NCBI RefSeq assembly: GCF_021404405.1
Contig: NZ_JABFTV010000006.1
Span: forward strand, 124,001 to 188,000
Reading direction: 5' to 3'
Source: Billgrantia aerodenitrificans
GTDB lineage: Bacteria > Pseudomonadota > Gammaproteobacteria > Pseudomonadales > Halomonadaceae
DNA: 64,000 bases
In this document: in pieces, positions 27,185 to 36,767 of the stretch
Layout of the letters: each line of letters starts with the position of its first letter
Numbering within the stretch: the stretch's first letter is position 1
Program-made: the position numbers and the translations under genes
Notes under the pieces: generated by a model
The model's input: the letters and a program-made list of their open reading frames with translations, nothing else
Database searches by the model: none
What the model was told of the DNA's origin: nothing

Positions 27185-27835
27185 TCAGAGCTGCGCTTCG
27201 GCCCTATGCCTATGCTTTCCCCCGCTCGGTACCCATCGCATCCAGCTCTCGCCACGCTTCAAGCGCTTGTCGATGAACTGACGCGTCTTGCGCTGCCCTT
27301 CGCTGGTATCCCTTGCCCACACCGTCAGCGCCGCCACAAACAGGCTGGTCAAGACCACCTCTTCGAGCTGAGCGCGACGCGTGCCGTAACGGGCTTCCAG
27401 ACGTGCCGCCTCGCGCAGCCATTGCACGGTGCGCGACAGATCGAACACCAACGGTACCCAGGTGTGCGGATGCGGCAGATGCGCCTTGGTCCGGAGCATC
27501 TGCACGGTAACCCGGCGATGGGCGGCGAAGGTGTCGAACCAGGCCTGCAGGCAGTGCTCGATGCGCACCCGCTCCGGCCAGTCATCGAAGGTTTCCGGCT
27601 TTTCCGCCAGCATGGCGCGCCAGCCCCGCTGGAACCACGCATTCGCGACGGCATCCATGTCGCGAAAGCGTTCCAGCACCACTGACATCGGCAGCTCCAG
27701 GTTGCGTGCCACATCCGAGAGCCGCACCGCCTGCCAGCCGCGCTCCTCGGCCTGACGCACGGCCTCGTCGACGACGAGATCGGCAAATGCAGAGGCTTCG
27801 GACCGGGAAGAGTCCTGTATCGCGATCATGGTCAT
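27185..27835 (-). CDS. TetR-like transcriptional regulator
   Basis: A 216-residue protein. The N terminus has a TetR-type helix-turn-helix layout (EERGWQAVRLSDVARNLELPMSVVLERFRDMDAVANAWF, about residues 32-70), followed by an all-helical ligand or dimer domain. The HTH is somewhat divergent and a COQ9-like helical domain is an alternative reading. ATG 27835 has GAGGG six bases upstream. It lies downstream of egtD on the same strand with 63 bases between, so it might be co-transcribed with the ergothioneine genes. No operator was identified. Confidence 0.6.
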   Translation of the reverse strand: MTMIAIQDSSRSEASAFADLVVDEAVRQAEERGWQAVRLSDVARNLELPMSVVLERFRDMDAVANAWFQRGWRAMLAEKPETFDDWPERVRIEHCLQAWFDTFAAHRRVTVQMLRTKAHLPHPHTWVPLVFDLSRTVQWLREAARLEARYGTRRAQLEEVVLTSLFVAALTVWARDTSEGQRKTRQFIDKRLKRGESWMRWVPSGGKHRHRAEAQL

Positions 27836-27898
27836 GGGTGGCCCTCGGCTTCCAGCATGGTTCTGCTTGCAGCATAGCCCGGTTTACGGGTGACGCCA

Positions 27899-28864
27899 TC
27901 AGGCCGCCCGCTCCAGATAGTGGATGCAGAATAGCGCATCGCGATCGGTCCAATGCGCACACGGCTCGAACCCGGCGCGCCCCGCCAGCTCGACAAATCC
28001 GGCCACGCTGTACTTGTAGGAATTTTCGGTGTGAAGGCTCTCGCCCTCGGCGAAGAAGAAACGCTCCTCGGCCAAGCGAATGGCCTGGTCGCAGCGACTC
28101 ACCAGATGCATTTCGATGCGCGATTCGACTTCATTGTAGAAAGCGAGATGGTGAAACCGCGACGGCTCCACCTCGGCCTCGAAATCACGGCGCAGCCGCT
28201 CCAGTAAATTGAGGTTGAAGGCCGCCGTGATGCCGGCAGCATCGTTGTAGGCGGCGTTAAGTATCGCCCGATCCTTGATCAGGTCGACACCGATCAACAG
28301 CCCGCCGCCGGGTGGGAGCAGCTGCGCCAGCCCCACCAGGAACGCCTCGGCCTCTGCGGGGGTGAAGTTACCGATGCTCGAGCCGGGAAAGAACGCCACC
28401 GGACGCTCTCCCGACAGCCCCTCGGGCCAGCACATCGGCTGCGAGAAATCGGCGCAGGCCGCATGCACCTCCAGCCAGGGGTAGTCGGTGGCCAGGCGGC
28501 GCGTGCTGTCGAGCAGAAAGTCCCGTGAAATGTCCACGCCCAGATAGCAGGCCGGATGCAGCGCCTCGAGCAGTAGCCGCACCTTGCGGCTAGCGCCGCT
28601 GCCCAGCTCGATCAGGGTCGCGTCGCGCCCCACGGCCTCGGCGATCTCGCTCGCAGCAGCACGCAGAATCGCCTCTTCCGTGCGGGTGGGATAGTACTCG
28701 GGCTGCTCGCAGATGGCGTCGAACAGCTCCGAGCCGCGGCGATCGTAGAAGAACTTGGGCGAGGTGTATTTCGGCGTGGCGGCAAGCCCCACCATCAGCT
28801 CCTGGCTCAGCGAACCCGCCGCCGCCGGTGAGTGCTGGTCGTGAAAAGTGACGAACGGGTCCAT
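27899..28864 (-). CDS. egtD: L-histidine N-alpha-methyltransferase EgtD
   Basis: Makes hercynine by three S-adenosylmethionine-dependent methylations of histidine, the first step of ergothioneine synthesis. It has 321 residues, the family's normal size. Motifs seen: YTSPKFFYDRRGSELFDAI, the SAM site LIELGSGASRKVRLLLEAL, FFPGSSIGNFTPAEA and the late YKYSVAGFVELAGRAGF. The start is ATG 28864, one base after the egtB stop. The frame continues upstream inside egtB without meaning. Co-transcribed with egtB. Confidence 0.95.
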   Translation of the reverse strand: MDPFVTFHDQHSPAAAGSLSQELMVGLAATPKYTSPKFFYDRRGSELFDAICEQPEYYPTRTEEAILRAAASEIAEAVGRDATLIELGSGASRKVRLLLEALHPACYLGVDISRDFLLDSTRRLATDYPWLEVHAACADFSQPMCWPEGLSGERPVAFFPGSSIGNFTPAEAEAFLVGLAQLLPPGGGLLIGVDLIKDRAILNAAYNDAAGITAAFNLNLLERLRRDFEAEVEPSRFHHLAFYNEVESRIEMHLVSRCDQAIRLAEERFFFAEGESLHTENSYKYSVAGFVELAGRAGFEPCAHWTDRDALFCIHYLERAA

Positions 28865-28865
28865 G

Positions 28866-30182
28866 TCATGCCTCCCTGGCCAGGCGGAAACCGGAGAACG
28901 CCCAGCGGGCGTGGGGTGGGAAGAAGTTGCGGTAGGTCGGGCGAATGTGATCGCTCGGCGTGGCGCAGCAGCCCCCACGCAGCACCATCTGTCCCGACAT
29001 GAACTTGCCGTTGTACTCGCCCAGGGTGCCGGGCAGCGCCCGAAATCCCGGATAGGGCCGGTAGGCGCTGCCGGTCCACTCCCATACGTCGCCGAACAGC
29101 TGAGCCGCGGCACTGCCCCGCGCCGCGGCGGCCAACGGCTGCAGGTGGTCGCTCTCGACGAAATTGCCGCCCATGGATGCGTCCCGGGCCGCCACCTCCC
29201 ACTCCGCCTCGCTCGGCAGCCGCGCCCCGGCCCAACGCGCATAGGCATCGGCCTCGAAGAAGCTCACGTGCACCACCGGCGCCTGCGGGTCGACCGGCCG
29301 CAGTCCGCCCAGGGTGTAGTGGTACCAGCCCTCTTCGCGCTTCACCCAATACAGCGGCGCCTGCCAGCCGGCCTGGCCGACCTGCTGCCAGCCATCGGAG
29401 AGCCACAGCGCCGGGCGGGTATAGCCGCCGTCTTCGATGAAGGCCAGGAACTCGGCGTTAGTCACCGGTCGATTGGCCAACTGGAACGCCTCGAGAAACT
29501 GCCGGTGCAGCGGCCCTTCGTTGTCATAGGCGAAGCCCGTTTGCAGGTCGTGGCCGATCTCGCGAATGCCGGCGGCATGCTCGAGCCAGGCCAGCTCGTC
29601 CGGGATCTCCTCCTCCTGAGGTGGTGCCAGGTCGTCGCGGTAGGCCGGGCACAGCGGGTTCTGGGCCAGGATGTGCTTGATGTCCATGAGCAGCAGCTCC
29701 TGATGCTGCTGCTCATGGTGCAGCCCCAGCTCGACGCGGCGGACGATCTCCTCGGCATGCTCGGGTGGCGGCGACTCGAGCAGCTCCGCCATGGCCGTAT
29801 CGACATGGGCACGGAAGCGGTACACCTCGGCCACCGTGGGGCGCGACAGCGTACCGCGACTCGGCCGCGGAAAGGGCACGCCGTGGGTCTCGTAATAGGA
29901 GTTGAAGAGGTGGTCGTAGATGGGGTCGAGAGGTCGGTAGCGGGGCTGGAAGGGAACGAGAATGAACGCTTCGAAGAACCAGGTGACGTGGGCGAGATGC
30001 CACTTCGGCGGGCTGACGTCATCCATGCTCTGGATCACGTAGTCCTCGGTGCACAGCGGCTCGCACAGCCGCTCCGATGCCTGGCGTATGCGCTGGTAGC
30101 GTCTCAGCCACTCCTTGGTGTGCAGGGTATCGGGCGTATCCAACTGCTGGGGGGAGGCCAACTCATGAGCTAAGGGGGGCAT
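28866..30182 (-). CDS. egtB: Ergothioneine synthase component EgtB (iron sulfoxide synthase)
   Basis: Non-haem iron enzyme that joins a thiol (gamma-glutamylcysteine or cysteine) to hercynine with oxygen. 438 residues: an N-terminal DinB-like helical domain with the iron His ligands (WHLAH, His62/65 region; HHEQQHQE, His155/156/160) and a C-terminal FGE-sulfatase-type domain (ARWAGARLPSEAEWE, GDVWEWTGSAYRPYPGF, VLRGGCCATP). Start ATG 30182 has AGGAG six bases before; the open frame upstream has no homology. No EgtC and no sulfoxide lyase EgtE is adjacent, so the last step must be encoded elsewhere. Confidence 0.93.
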   Translation of the reverse strand: MPPLAHELASPQQLDTPDTLHTKEWLRRYQRIRQASERLCEPLCTEDYVIQSMDDVSPPKWHLAHVTWFFEAFILVPFQPRYRPLDPIYDHLFNSYYETHGVPFPRPSRGTLSRPTVAEVYRFRAHVDTAMAELLESPPPEHAEEIVRRVELGLHHEQQHQELLLMDIKHILAQNPLCPAYRDDLAPPQEEEIPDELAWLEHAAGIREIGHDLQTGFAYDNEGPLHRQFLEAFQLANRPVTNAEFLAFIEDGGYTRPALWLSDGWQQVGQAGWQAPLYWVKREEGWYHYTLGGLRPVDPQAPVVHVSFFEADAYARWAGARLPSEAEWEVAARDASMGGNFVESDHLQPLAAAARGSAAAQLFGDVWEWTGSAYRPYPGFRALPGTLGEYNGKFMSGQMVLRGGCCATPSDHIRPTYRNFFPPHARWAFSGFRLAREA

Positions 30183-30409
30183 GGCGCACTCCTGTGACGA
30201 GCCACATCCGTGACGAACCATCCAGACGAACAGTTTTAACCAGCGTAGCAGCGACACCAAGACAGCAAGGTTATCTTTCGTAATGGGCCTGACGTTACGG
30301 TTTGAAAACTGAAAACTTCTTCTGTAGCGTATTAGACAATAGTCAAATAAGTACATTAGTCGCGACGACTACCTGACGCAGGGCATACCTCGAACAAGGA
30401 AGAAGAGAT
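30183..30409. other. AT-rich divergent promoter region between egtB and the wecB operon
   Basis: 227 bases, clearly richer in A and T than the flanking genes from about 30260 to 30350 (runs such as TTTGAAAACTGAAAAC and TAGACAATAGTCAAATAAG). It must drive egtB on the minus strand and the polysaccharide operon on the plus strand. AAGGAAGAAGAG before 30410 is the wecB ribosome site. No single -35/-10 pair stands out. Confidence 0.5.
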
Positions 30410-31561
30410 ATGTCCAAACCAAGCGTCGCCTTGGTGGTGGGTACCCGCCCAGAGGCGATCAAGATCGCGCCCTTGGCACACCGCCTCCGTGGGCGAGACG
30501 ATATCGAGTTACAGCTCTGCATTACCGGTCAGCATCAGGAGATGCTCGAACAGGTACTTGAGCTCTTCGAGCTGCCCGTCGCCGCTCGCCTGCCCGTTCC
30601 ACAAGGCAGCTCTCTCACGCGTCTCACGAGTGAGATGATGCGGGAACTGGACGGCTACTTTCACGAGACCTCCCCCGCCCTGGTGGTGGTACATGGCGAC
30701 ACCTGCACCTGCTTCGTCGCCTCGCTCGCCGCCTTCCATCTGCAACTGCCGGTGGCACACGTCGAGGCAGGTCTGAGGTCCGGCAACCGCCACTCCCCCT
30801 GGCCGGAAGAAAACTATCGGCGCATGGCCGACACACTGGCGGAACTGCACCTGGCTCCCACCCCGGCAGCCCGGGACACCCTGCTGGCCGAAGGGCTGCC
30901 GGCCTCCCGTATCAGGGTCACCGGCAATACCGTGGTAGATGCTCTGCTGTGGATGAAACAGCGTATCGACGACCACCGGTGGCGCCCCGACCACACCTCA
31001 CCGCTGGCCTGTCTGCAGCCTGAGCGCAGGCACGTACTGATCACGAGCCATCGTCGGGAGAGTCATGGCAACGGCCTGCAGAGCATTTGCCGTGCCGTCG
31101 CCAGACTCGCGTCACGCCATACCGACGTCGACTTCGTCTTTCCCGTGCACCTCAACCCAACCGTGCAGCAAGCGGTGTACGGTGAGCTGAAACATTACCG
31201 CAACGTGATATTGACTGCGCCGCTGGACTATCGCCACCTGGTGTGGCTGATGATGCACGCCGAGCTGATCCTGACGGACTCGGGCGGTATCCAGGAAGAG
31301 GCGGTGACGCTGGGCAAGCCACTGTTGATTCTGCGCGACACCACCGAACGACCGGAAGCCCTGGCGAATGAAGGTACCAGGCTGGTCGGCACCAATCCCG
31401 ACGCTATCTACGAATGCGCCCACAACGTGTTGGAGTCGCGCCTCGAACTCGCTCCGACAGACCCGAGCTCCTCGCCCTACGGCGACGGTCAGGCCGCCAG
31501 GCGGATAGAGTCGTTCATCGTAGAGTGGCTGGCAGGCCGCACGAGAAGGCCGGCCTCATGA
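30410..31561 (+). CDS. wecB: UDP-N-acetylglucosamine 2-epimerase (non-hydrolysing)
   Basis: Interconverts UDP-GlcNAc and UDP-ManNAc in the cytoplasm. It has 383 residues, normal length. Family motifs: VVGTRPEAIKIAPLAHRL, VVHGDTCTCFVASLAAF, VAHVEAGLRSGNRHSPWPEE, RVTGNTVVDALLW, TSHRRESHG and LTDSGGIQEEAVTLGKP. It is the first gene of a tight operon and overlaps nfrB by four bases (ATGA). In this setting it probably supplies UDP-ManNAc to the NfrB glycosyltransferase. A second epimerase gene for general envelope use may exist elsewhere. Confidence 0.95.
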   Translation: MSKPSVALVVGTRPEAIKIAPLAHRLRGRDDIELQLCITGQHQEMLEQVLELFELPVAARLPVPQGSSLTRLTSEMMRELDGYFHETSPALVVVHGDTCTCFVASLAAFHLQLPVAHVEAGLRSGNRHSPWPEENYRRMADTLAELHLAPTPAARDTLLAEGLPASRIRVTGNTVVDALLWMKQRIDDHRWRPDHTSPLACLQPERRHVLITSHRRESHGNGLQSICRAVARLASRHTDVDFVFPVHLNPTVQQAVYGELKHYRNVILTAPLDYRHLVWLMMHAELILTDSGGIQEEAVTLGKPLLILRDTTERPEALANEGTRLVGTNPDAIYECAHNVLESRLELAPTDPSSSPYGDGQAARRIESFIVEWLAGRTRRPAS

Positions 31562-33735
31562 CCTATTGGCTCATCGATTCGCTGGCTTATCTGCTGTATG
31601 GCCTCAAATGGCTGGCCATTTTTCTGGCGCTGATCATGCTGATCCTCGGCCTCGACGACCTATTCATCGATATCGTCTACTGGATGCGGCGGCTCAAACG
31701 CCGCCTGGGTGTCTACCGGCACGAGCCCCGTGCCAACGAGGCACGTCTTTACGAAGCCAAGGAGCAGCCACTGGCCGTGATGATCCCCGCCTGGCAGGAA
31801 CAAGGGGTCATAGGCGAGATGGCACGCCTCGCGGCACACCATCTCGATTACGAGAACTATCAGATCTTCGTTGGCACCTACCCCAACGACCCCGACACCC
31901 AGCAGGAAGTCGATATGGTGTGTCTTCAGTTCGGCAACGTTCACAAGGTGGTCTGTGCTCGTCCCGGCCCTACCAGCAAGGCCGACTGCCTCAACAACGT
32001 GATCGATGCCATTCTGCGCTTCGAGCAGACGGCCGGTATCACCTTTGCCGGTTTCGTGTTGCACGATGCCGAAGACGTCATTTCACCGCTCGAGCTGCGC
32101 CTGTTCAACTACCTGCTGCCGGCCAAGGATCTGATTCAGGTGCCGGTCTTTCCGTTCGTCCCTCGCGCGCGCAACTTCAATGGCAGTCATTACATCGACG
32201 AGTTCGCCGAGTATCACGGCAAGGACGTGACCGTGCGCGAGGCTCTCGCCGGTCAGGTGCCGAGCGCCGGGGTGGGCACCTGCTTCAGTCGTCGGGCGAT
32301 CCTCACCCTGCTCGAAGAGGGCGACGGCATTGCCTTCGATACCTGGAGCCTGACCGAAGATTACGACATCGGCTTTCGCCTCAAGCAGAAAGGGCTGGGC
32401 GGCATTCTTGCCCATTACTCGGTGAGCGACCCTCAGCTCTCCCCGTTTCGCGAACGACGCTGGGGCACCAGCAAGTTCACCAGCAATCTGATCTGCGTGC
32501 GTGAGCATTTCCCCAAGCGCATGAAAGCCATCGTACGCCAGAAATCGCGCTGGATAACCGGGATCGTCTTCCAAGGCACTCGCAGCCTTGGCTGGCGCGG
32601 TGGCCCCGCTACGCTCTACTTCCTGTGGCGCGACCGTCGCGGCCTGATCGCCTATCCGATCGGGCTGCTGGTGAACCTGCTTTTCCTGGTGCTGCTGACC
32701 CTCTGGGTCAGCGCCTGGCTGCTGCCCGATGCCTGGCGCTTTCCGCCGATACTTGTCGGCGACCTGCTCTTCTGGCTGCTGGTGATCAATGGCGTTCTGT
32801 TGCTCAACCGGCTGCTGCAGCGTTGCTTCTTCGTCACCACCTATTACGGCATCCTTCAGGGTCTACTCTCGATGCCCCGCATGATGTGGAGCAACTTGAT
32901 CAACTTTCTGGCCAACCTTCGCGCCTTTCGCATCTACTTCGCTGCCGGCAAGGAGCGGCGCCTGGCCTGGGACAAGACCACCCACGAGTTTCCGGTACTG
33001 AGCGATGCTCGGCGCGAGCCCATCGGCAGCCTTCTGGTCGCCAAAGGGTTCATCGACCGGCAGACCCTGAACGAGGTGCTGACCAGTCCGCGCCAGCGCC
33101 GCCTGGGTCGCGAGCTTCTTCGCCGGGGTCATATCACCAGCGCCCAACTGGCGGAAGCTCTCGCCGAGCAAGCGGGACAGCCCTGGCAAGTGCTCGACCC
33201 GTTCGCGCTGCAGCGGGAAGTCATCGCCCTTCTGCCCGCCAAGCTCGCCCTGCGCTACGCAATACTCCCCATTGCGCTGGAGAAGGGTGCGTTGGTGCTG
33301 GCCAGCGAGGATCCGCTCAGCCCCGTGGTGCTCGGCGCCATCCGCCGCCAGATCCGACGCGACGTCGGCTATCGCATCGTGCCCCAGGGACGCGTCACGG
33401 TCGGCCTGCGCTACTGGTACTTGCATCAAGAGATGCCGCAAGCCCTGTGTTCAAGCACCGCGGACCCGGCACGTGAGGGCGAAGAAAACGCACTGATGGA
33501 GACCTATTGCCGCCACCAATTGCTGCTCGGTGAGCTGATTCAGGAGCGTGGCCACCTGCCCGCCCAGGTGCTGAACCAGGCGCTGATCGACTTCGATCCC
33601 GAAAGCGGTTCCCTCGGCCGCCATCTGCTGCAGAAGGGGCTGATCAGCGAGGCCACGCTGGACGAGGCCATCGCAGCACAGAAAAAGGAGCAGGCCGCAG
33701 CGATGGATGTGCTGCGCCAGCAAGGAGAACAATGA
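31558..33735 (+). CDS. nfrB: NfrB-type processive glycosyltransferase with MshEN segments
   Basis: Inner-membrane glycosyltransferase family 2 protein, 725 residues, homologue of the E. coli phage N4 adsorption protein B. An N-terminal membrane helix is followed by the GT-A domain with HDAED (Asp170/173), TED (266-268) and QKSRW (Gln328, Arg331, Trp332), the acceptor and processivity motifs of synthases such as cellulose synthase. Further membrane helices come at about 365-425. From about 486 there is an MshEN-type segment (IGSLLVAKGFIDRQTLNEVL, then LGRELLRRGHITSAQLAEAL). A second such segment is at about 652-715. MshEN domains bind cyclic-di-GMP, and in E. coli NfrB activity depends on it. 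ATGA overlaps join it to wecB and nfrA. Confidence 0.9.
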   Translation: MTYWLIDSLAYLLYGLKWLAIFLALIMLILGLDDLFIDIVYWMRRLKRRLGVYRHEPRANEARLYEAKEQPLAVMIPAWQEQGVIGEMARLAAHHLDYENYQIFVGTYPNDPDTQQEVDMVCLQFGNVHKVVCARPGPTSKADCLNNVIDAILRFEQTAGITFAGFVLHDAEDVISPLELRLFNYLLPAKDLIQVPVFPFVPRARNFNGSHYIDEFAEYHGKDVTVREALAGQVPSAGVGTCFSRRAILTLLEEGDGIAFDTWSLTEDYDIGFRLKQKGLGGILAHYSVSDPQLSPFRERRWGTSKFTSNLICVREHFPKRMKAIVRQKSRWITGIVFQGTRSLGWRGGPATLYFLWRDRRGLIAYPIGLLVNLLFLVLLTLWVSAWLLPDAWRFPPILVGDLLFWLLVINGVLLLNRLLQRCFFVTTYYGILQGLLSMPRMMWSNLINFLANLRAFRIYFAAGKERRLAWDKTTHEFPVLSDARREPIGSLLVAKGFIDRQTLNEVLTSPRQRRLGRELLRRGHITSAQLAEALAEQAGQPWQVLDPFALQREVIALLPAKLALRYAILPIALEKGALVLASEDPLSPVVLGAIRRQIRRDVGYRIVPQGRVTVGLRYWYLHQEMPQALCSSTADPAREGEENALMETYCRHQLLLGELIQERGHLPAQVLNQALIDFDPESGSLGRHLLQKGLISEATLDEAIAAQKKEQAAAMDVLRQQGEQ

Positions 33736-36700
33736 GATATTCGCTGCTTGTTGGGCTACTGCTATTGCCCAGCGTGACCGACCTGAGCGCCGATGAGCTC
33801 AGCGACTTCGAGACATTTCGCAGCTATCCGTTTCTCGACCGCGGTTATCGCGAGGCGGAGCGCGACGACTGGAGCGAGGTGGAACGTACCATGCGTCATC
33901 TGCTGGAGCGAGTGCCGCACCACCAGGAAGCGCGGCGACTCCTGGTTCAGGCCTTGACCGAGCAGCATCGCCATGCAGCCGCCGAACTGGAAGCTCTGCG
34001 CCTACCTGAGGGAAATGACGCTGAGGCCTTGCTGGAGCTGCGCCTGGCCTGGATCGCACACGACCCGCCCGACCGCGAACGTATTCAGGCATGGCTGGAC
34101 GAGGCCCGCGCGGAGACACATACAAGACTCTGGCTGGCTTACGCACAGGCACTGGAAAGACGTGAGGGAACCACAGAGGCTCTAACGTGGCTCGAGGGCA
34201 TCGATCCTGCTGCGGAGGAGGCGCCGCTACGGCGCTGGCGCGCCAGCCTGGCCGAGCGGCTCGGAGATTGGCCTGGAGTGGAACGTGAGCTGACTCCTCT
34301 CGCCGGACGCGGCCAGCTCACCGGTGATGATTGGCAGCGCTTGCTGCTCGCCCACCTCGACGCCGGCAACCTGGCTATCGCCGATGCCATGCTCACCGAT
34401 GCCCCGGACCCGGAGCACGCCCGTGAAATGCGCCTGATCGCCAGCCAGCGCGCCATTGCCGGCGATGTGCATGAGCGCGCCAAGCAGTGGCTGCTGGAAC
34501 TGGGCGACATGCAAACATTGAGTGATGAACAACAGGCGAGTCTGCTCGAACTGGCCCGGGAGACTCGCGATCTCGAGCTATTTGCCACCCTCGGTCGTGA
34601 CACCGGCATGCCTTGTCTCGACCGGGCTCAGTGGCTGGCCAATCACAGCAACGCTCGGGCTCGTCAGGAGCTCGCCGACTGCCACCCCGAAGAGGACCCC
34701 AAGCAGTGGCTGGCACTGGCTCAGCAATTGAAAACCACGGATGTGCTTCTGAGCACTACCCTCCAGGCCCCCTACGAAACTCAGCGCCAGGCGCTGCTGG
34801 TACATCTGTGGCAAGCGCGTGGCGATACCCGGCGGGCACGGCACTGGCTGGCCGAACAGCCGCAGGGAGCATTCGTCTTGAGGCAGCGCGCCGAGCTGGC
34901 CCAGCAGGCGGGCGAGACAGTACTGGCCGCTGACCTCTGGGAGCGCCTGTACCAGCTTGATGGCGATCCGAGGGCAGTCGACCAGGCTAGCTTCCTGGCC
35001 CTCGACCAGGACCAGCCAGACCGTGCCCTGGCACTCCTCGAGCCGGCATTCGACAGACACGGCGCCAGCCTGCCACACAGCGCACTGGCGCGCCTGGCCT
35101 CACTCTATGCCAACCCCGACCTCACCTGGTCACCACAGCGCGTCGAAACCCTGCTGCCGCAGCTGGCGGAGGGGCCACGTCGGCATCTGCTCGTGAGACT
35201 GGCTAACGACGACGCCTGCGATCTCGTCACCAGCAGCATCGGCGACAGACCAACCCAAGCCGGCGAATGGCACGCGCTGGGCGTCTGCGCCATGCCGGAG
35301 AGACCCGGAGAAGCGGTGGTGCACTATCGTCAGGCCATGGCCATGGGCGATACGGATAGCCAACTGCCACTCGCCTATGCCCTGCATGCAGCTGGTGATG
35401 CCCCTTCAGCCTATGCCATATGGCAGACATACACACCGGAGTCGCTCGATGCGACTGCCGCCATGGCCGCCTCCCGCAGCGCTCTGGCCGCCGGTGAGCC
35501 GCACCAGGCAGAGCGCTTCTGGGTGCAAGGCGAACCGCAGTTGGGCGAAGACTGGCAAACGGGAGCCGAGATTGCACTTTCCCTGGGCAACGAGGAAGCG
35601 GCTTGGCACCGTCAGCATCGGGCCCTGGAACACGATCCCGGCGCGCAGCGCTTCTACGCCGCGGCGGCTACCGCTCGCGCACTCGGCGACAAGGCCCAGG
35701 CCAGCGCGTGGCTGGCCGAGGCGGCCGAGCGGGCCCCCGACAACCCCGTCTACCGGCTCGACCATGCCCTGCTGCTTGCCGCCAGCGAAGACGAGGCACA
35801 GCGGAAACGCGCCCTGCCCCTGCTCGAACAAAGCCTGGCGGCATACCCGGAGGACCACCGGCTGCGTATTGCCTTGGCCGCCCGCCATGCCGAAACCGGC
35901 GACAGCTCGGCGGCACGCCTGCAGTTACGTGAAGGCATCGATCTGACACAGCGCCCCCTGCAAGTCGAAGACGAGACACCCACACAGCTGGCACAGCGTC
36001 GCTACGAAATGCGACGCCAGCATGAGGCACTGTCGCGGCGCAGCCGTGTTTCAGTGGCCGCCACCACATCGCCGTCAGCCATAACGGCGGATGACCGAAC
36101 CGGTGGGAGTCAGACGACGACCAGCCTGCTCTGGGATCATCTTTTGGATGAAGCGCAAGCAGGTAAAGGACGCGAACTCGCCCTCTATGGGCGTTTACAG
36201 CAGGGCGGCTCATTGGATGGCGACGATCGCCTCGGAACCGGCATCGGGTTGCGCATCAAGCCACTTGCCGAGAAGAATCTCAACCTCAGCGCCGAACTCT
36301 TCCACGAGCGAAGCCTGAGAGGTGACGAGAGCGAGACATTGACCGAACCGCTGTTGCGCATGACGGCCAGCTTCTTCGACCAGGGCGAGTACCGCAACGA
36401 CTGGCGCGTCGACGAGACGCGCTGGCAGGAGCGTTCGCTATACACCGATCTTGCCTGGTGGACACGCTCGGGCAACAAGAGCGCCCTGGCCCGCTATCGC
36501 CATGGCCCGACGTACAAATTGCCAACGGAGAGTGCGCAGACGCTAAAGCCCTACGTAATGGCGCAAGCCAGCGCCAGCGAGACCGAGGGGTGGCAGCACG
36601 ATACCCGTGCCGGGATAGGGCTGCGCTGGCAGCGCTGGTTCGATGAGGACCGCTACAATGCCTACCGCGGCAATGTCACCCTGCGTCTCGAATATCAACA

Positions 36701-36767
36701 ATCGCTTGGCGGCGAACTGCACCGTAACGAAGACGGCGTCATGGCCGGCCTGGAGATCAATTTCTGA
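33732..36767 (+). CDS. nfrA: NfrA-type outer-membrane polysaccharide exporter
   Basis: A 1011-residue protein with a signal peptide (MRYSLLVGLLLLPSVTDLSA), a long run of TPR-like helical repeats (about residues 30-740), then a C-terminal beta-barrel region of about 250 residues ending in an aromatic residue (GVMAGLEINF), as expected of an outer-membrane protein. The barrel segment matches the NfrA (phage N4 adsorption protein A) C-terminal pattern. It has the same plan as PgaA and BcsC: periplasmic TPR scaffold plus export pore. ATG 33732 overlaps the nfrB stop by four bases and its own stop touches the next start, so the four genes are translationally coupled. Confidence 0.85.
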   Translation: MRYSLLVGLLLLPSVTDLSADELSDFETFRSYPFLDRGYREAERDDWSEVERTMRHLLERVPHHQEARRLLVQALTEQHRHAAAELEALRLPEGNDAEALLELRLAWIAHDPPDRERIQAWLDEARAETHTRLWLAYAQALERREGTTEALTWLEGIDPAAEEAPLRRWRASLAERLGDWPGVERELTPLAGRGQLTGDDWQRLLLAHLDAGNLAIADAMLTDAPDPEHAREMRLIASQRAIAGDVHERAKQWLLELGDMQTLSDEQQASLLELARETRDLELFATLGRDTGMPCLDRAQWLANHSNARARQELADCHPEEDPKQWLALAQQLKTTDVLLSTTLQAPYETQRQALLVHLWQARGDTRRARHWLAEQPQGAFVLRQRAELAQQAGETVLAADLWERLYQLDGDPRAVDQASFLALDQDQPDRALALLEPAFDRHGASLPHSALARLASLYANPDLTWSPQRVETLLPQLAEGPRRHLLVRLANDDACDLVTSSIGDRPTQAGEWHALGVCAMPERPGEAVVHYRQAMAMGDTDSQLPLAYALHAAGDAPSAYAIWQTYTPESLDATAAMAASRSALAAGEPHQAERFWVQGEPQLGEDWQTGAEIALSLGNEEAAWHRQHRALEHDPGAQRFYAAAATARALGDKAQASAWLAEAAERAPDNPVYRLDHALLLAASEDEAQRKRALPLLEQSLAAYPEDHRLRIALAARHAETGDSSAARLQLREGIDLTQRPLQVEDETPTQLAQRRYEMRRQHEALSRRSRVSVAATTSPSAITADDRTGGSQTTTSLLWDHLLDEAQAGKGRELALYGRLQQGGSLDGDDRLGTGIGLRIKPLAEKNLNLSAELFHERSLRGDESETLTEPLLRMTASFFDQGEYRNDWRVDETRWQERSLYTDLAWWTRSGNKSALARYRHGPTYKLPTESAQTLKPYVMAQASASETEGWQHDTRAGIGLRWQRWFDEDRYNAYRGNVTLRLEYQQSLGGELHRNEDGVMAGLEINF

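Noticed and set aside
30410-36767. Phage N4-related names taken as evidence of a prophage
   Set aside because: NfrA and NfrB are host envelope proteins used as a phage receptor. No phage structural, lysis or integrase genes are present.
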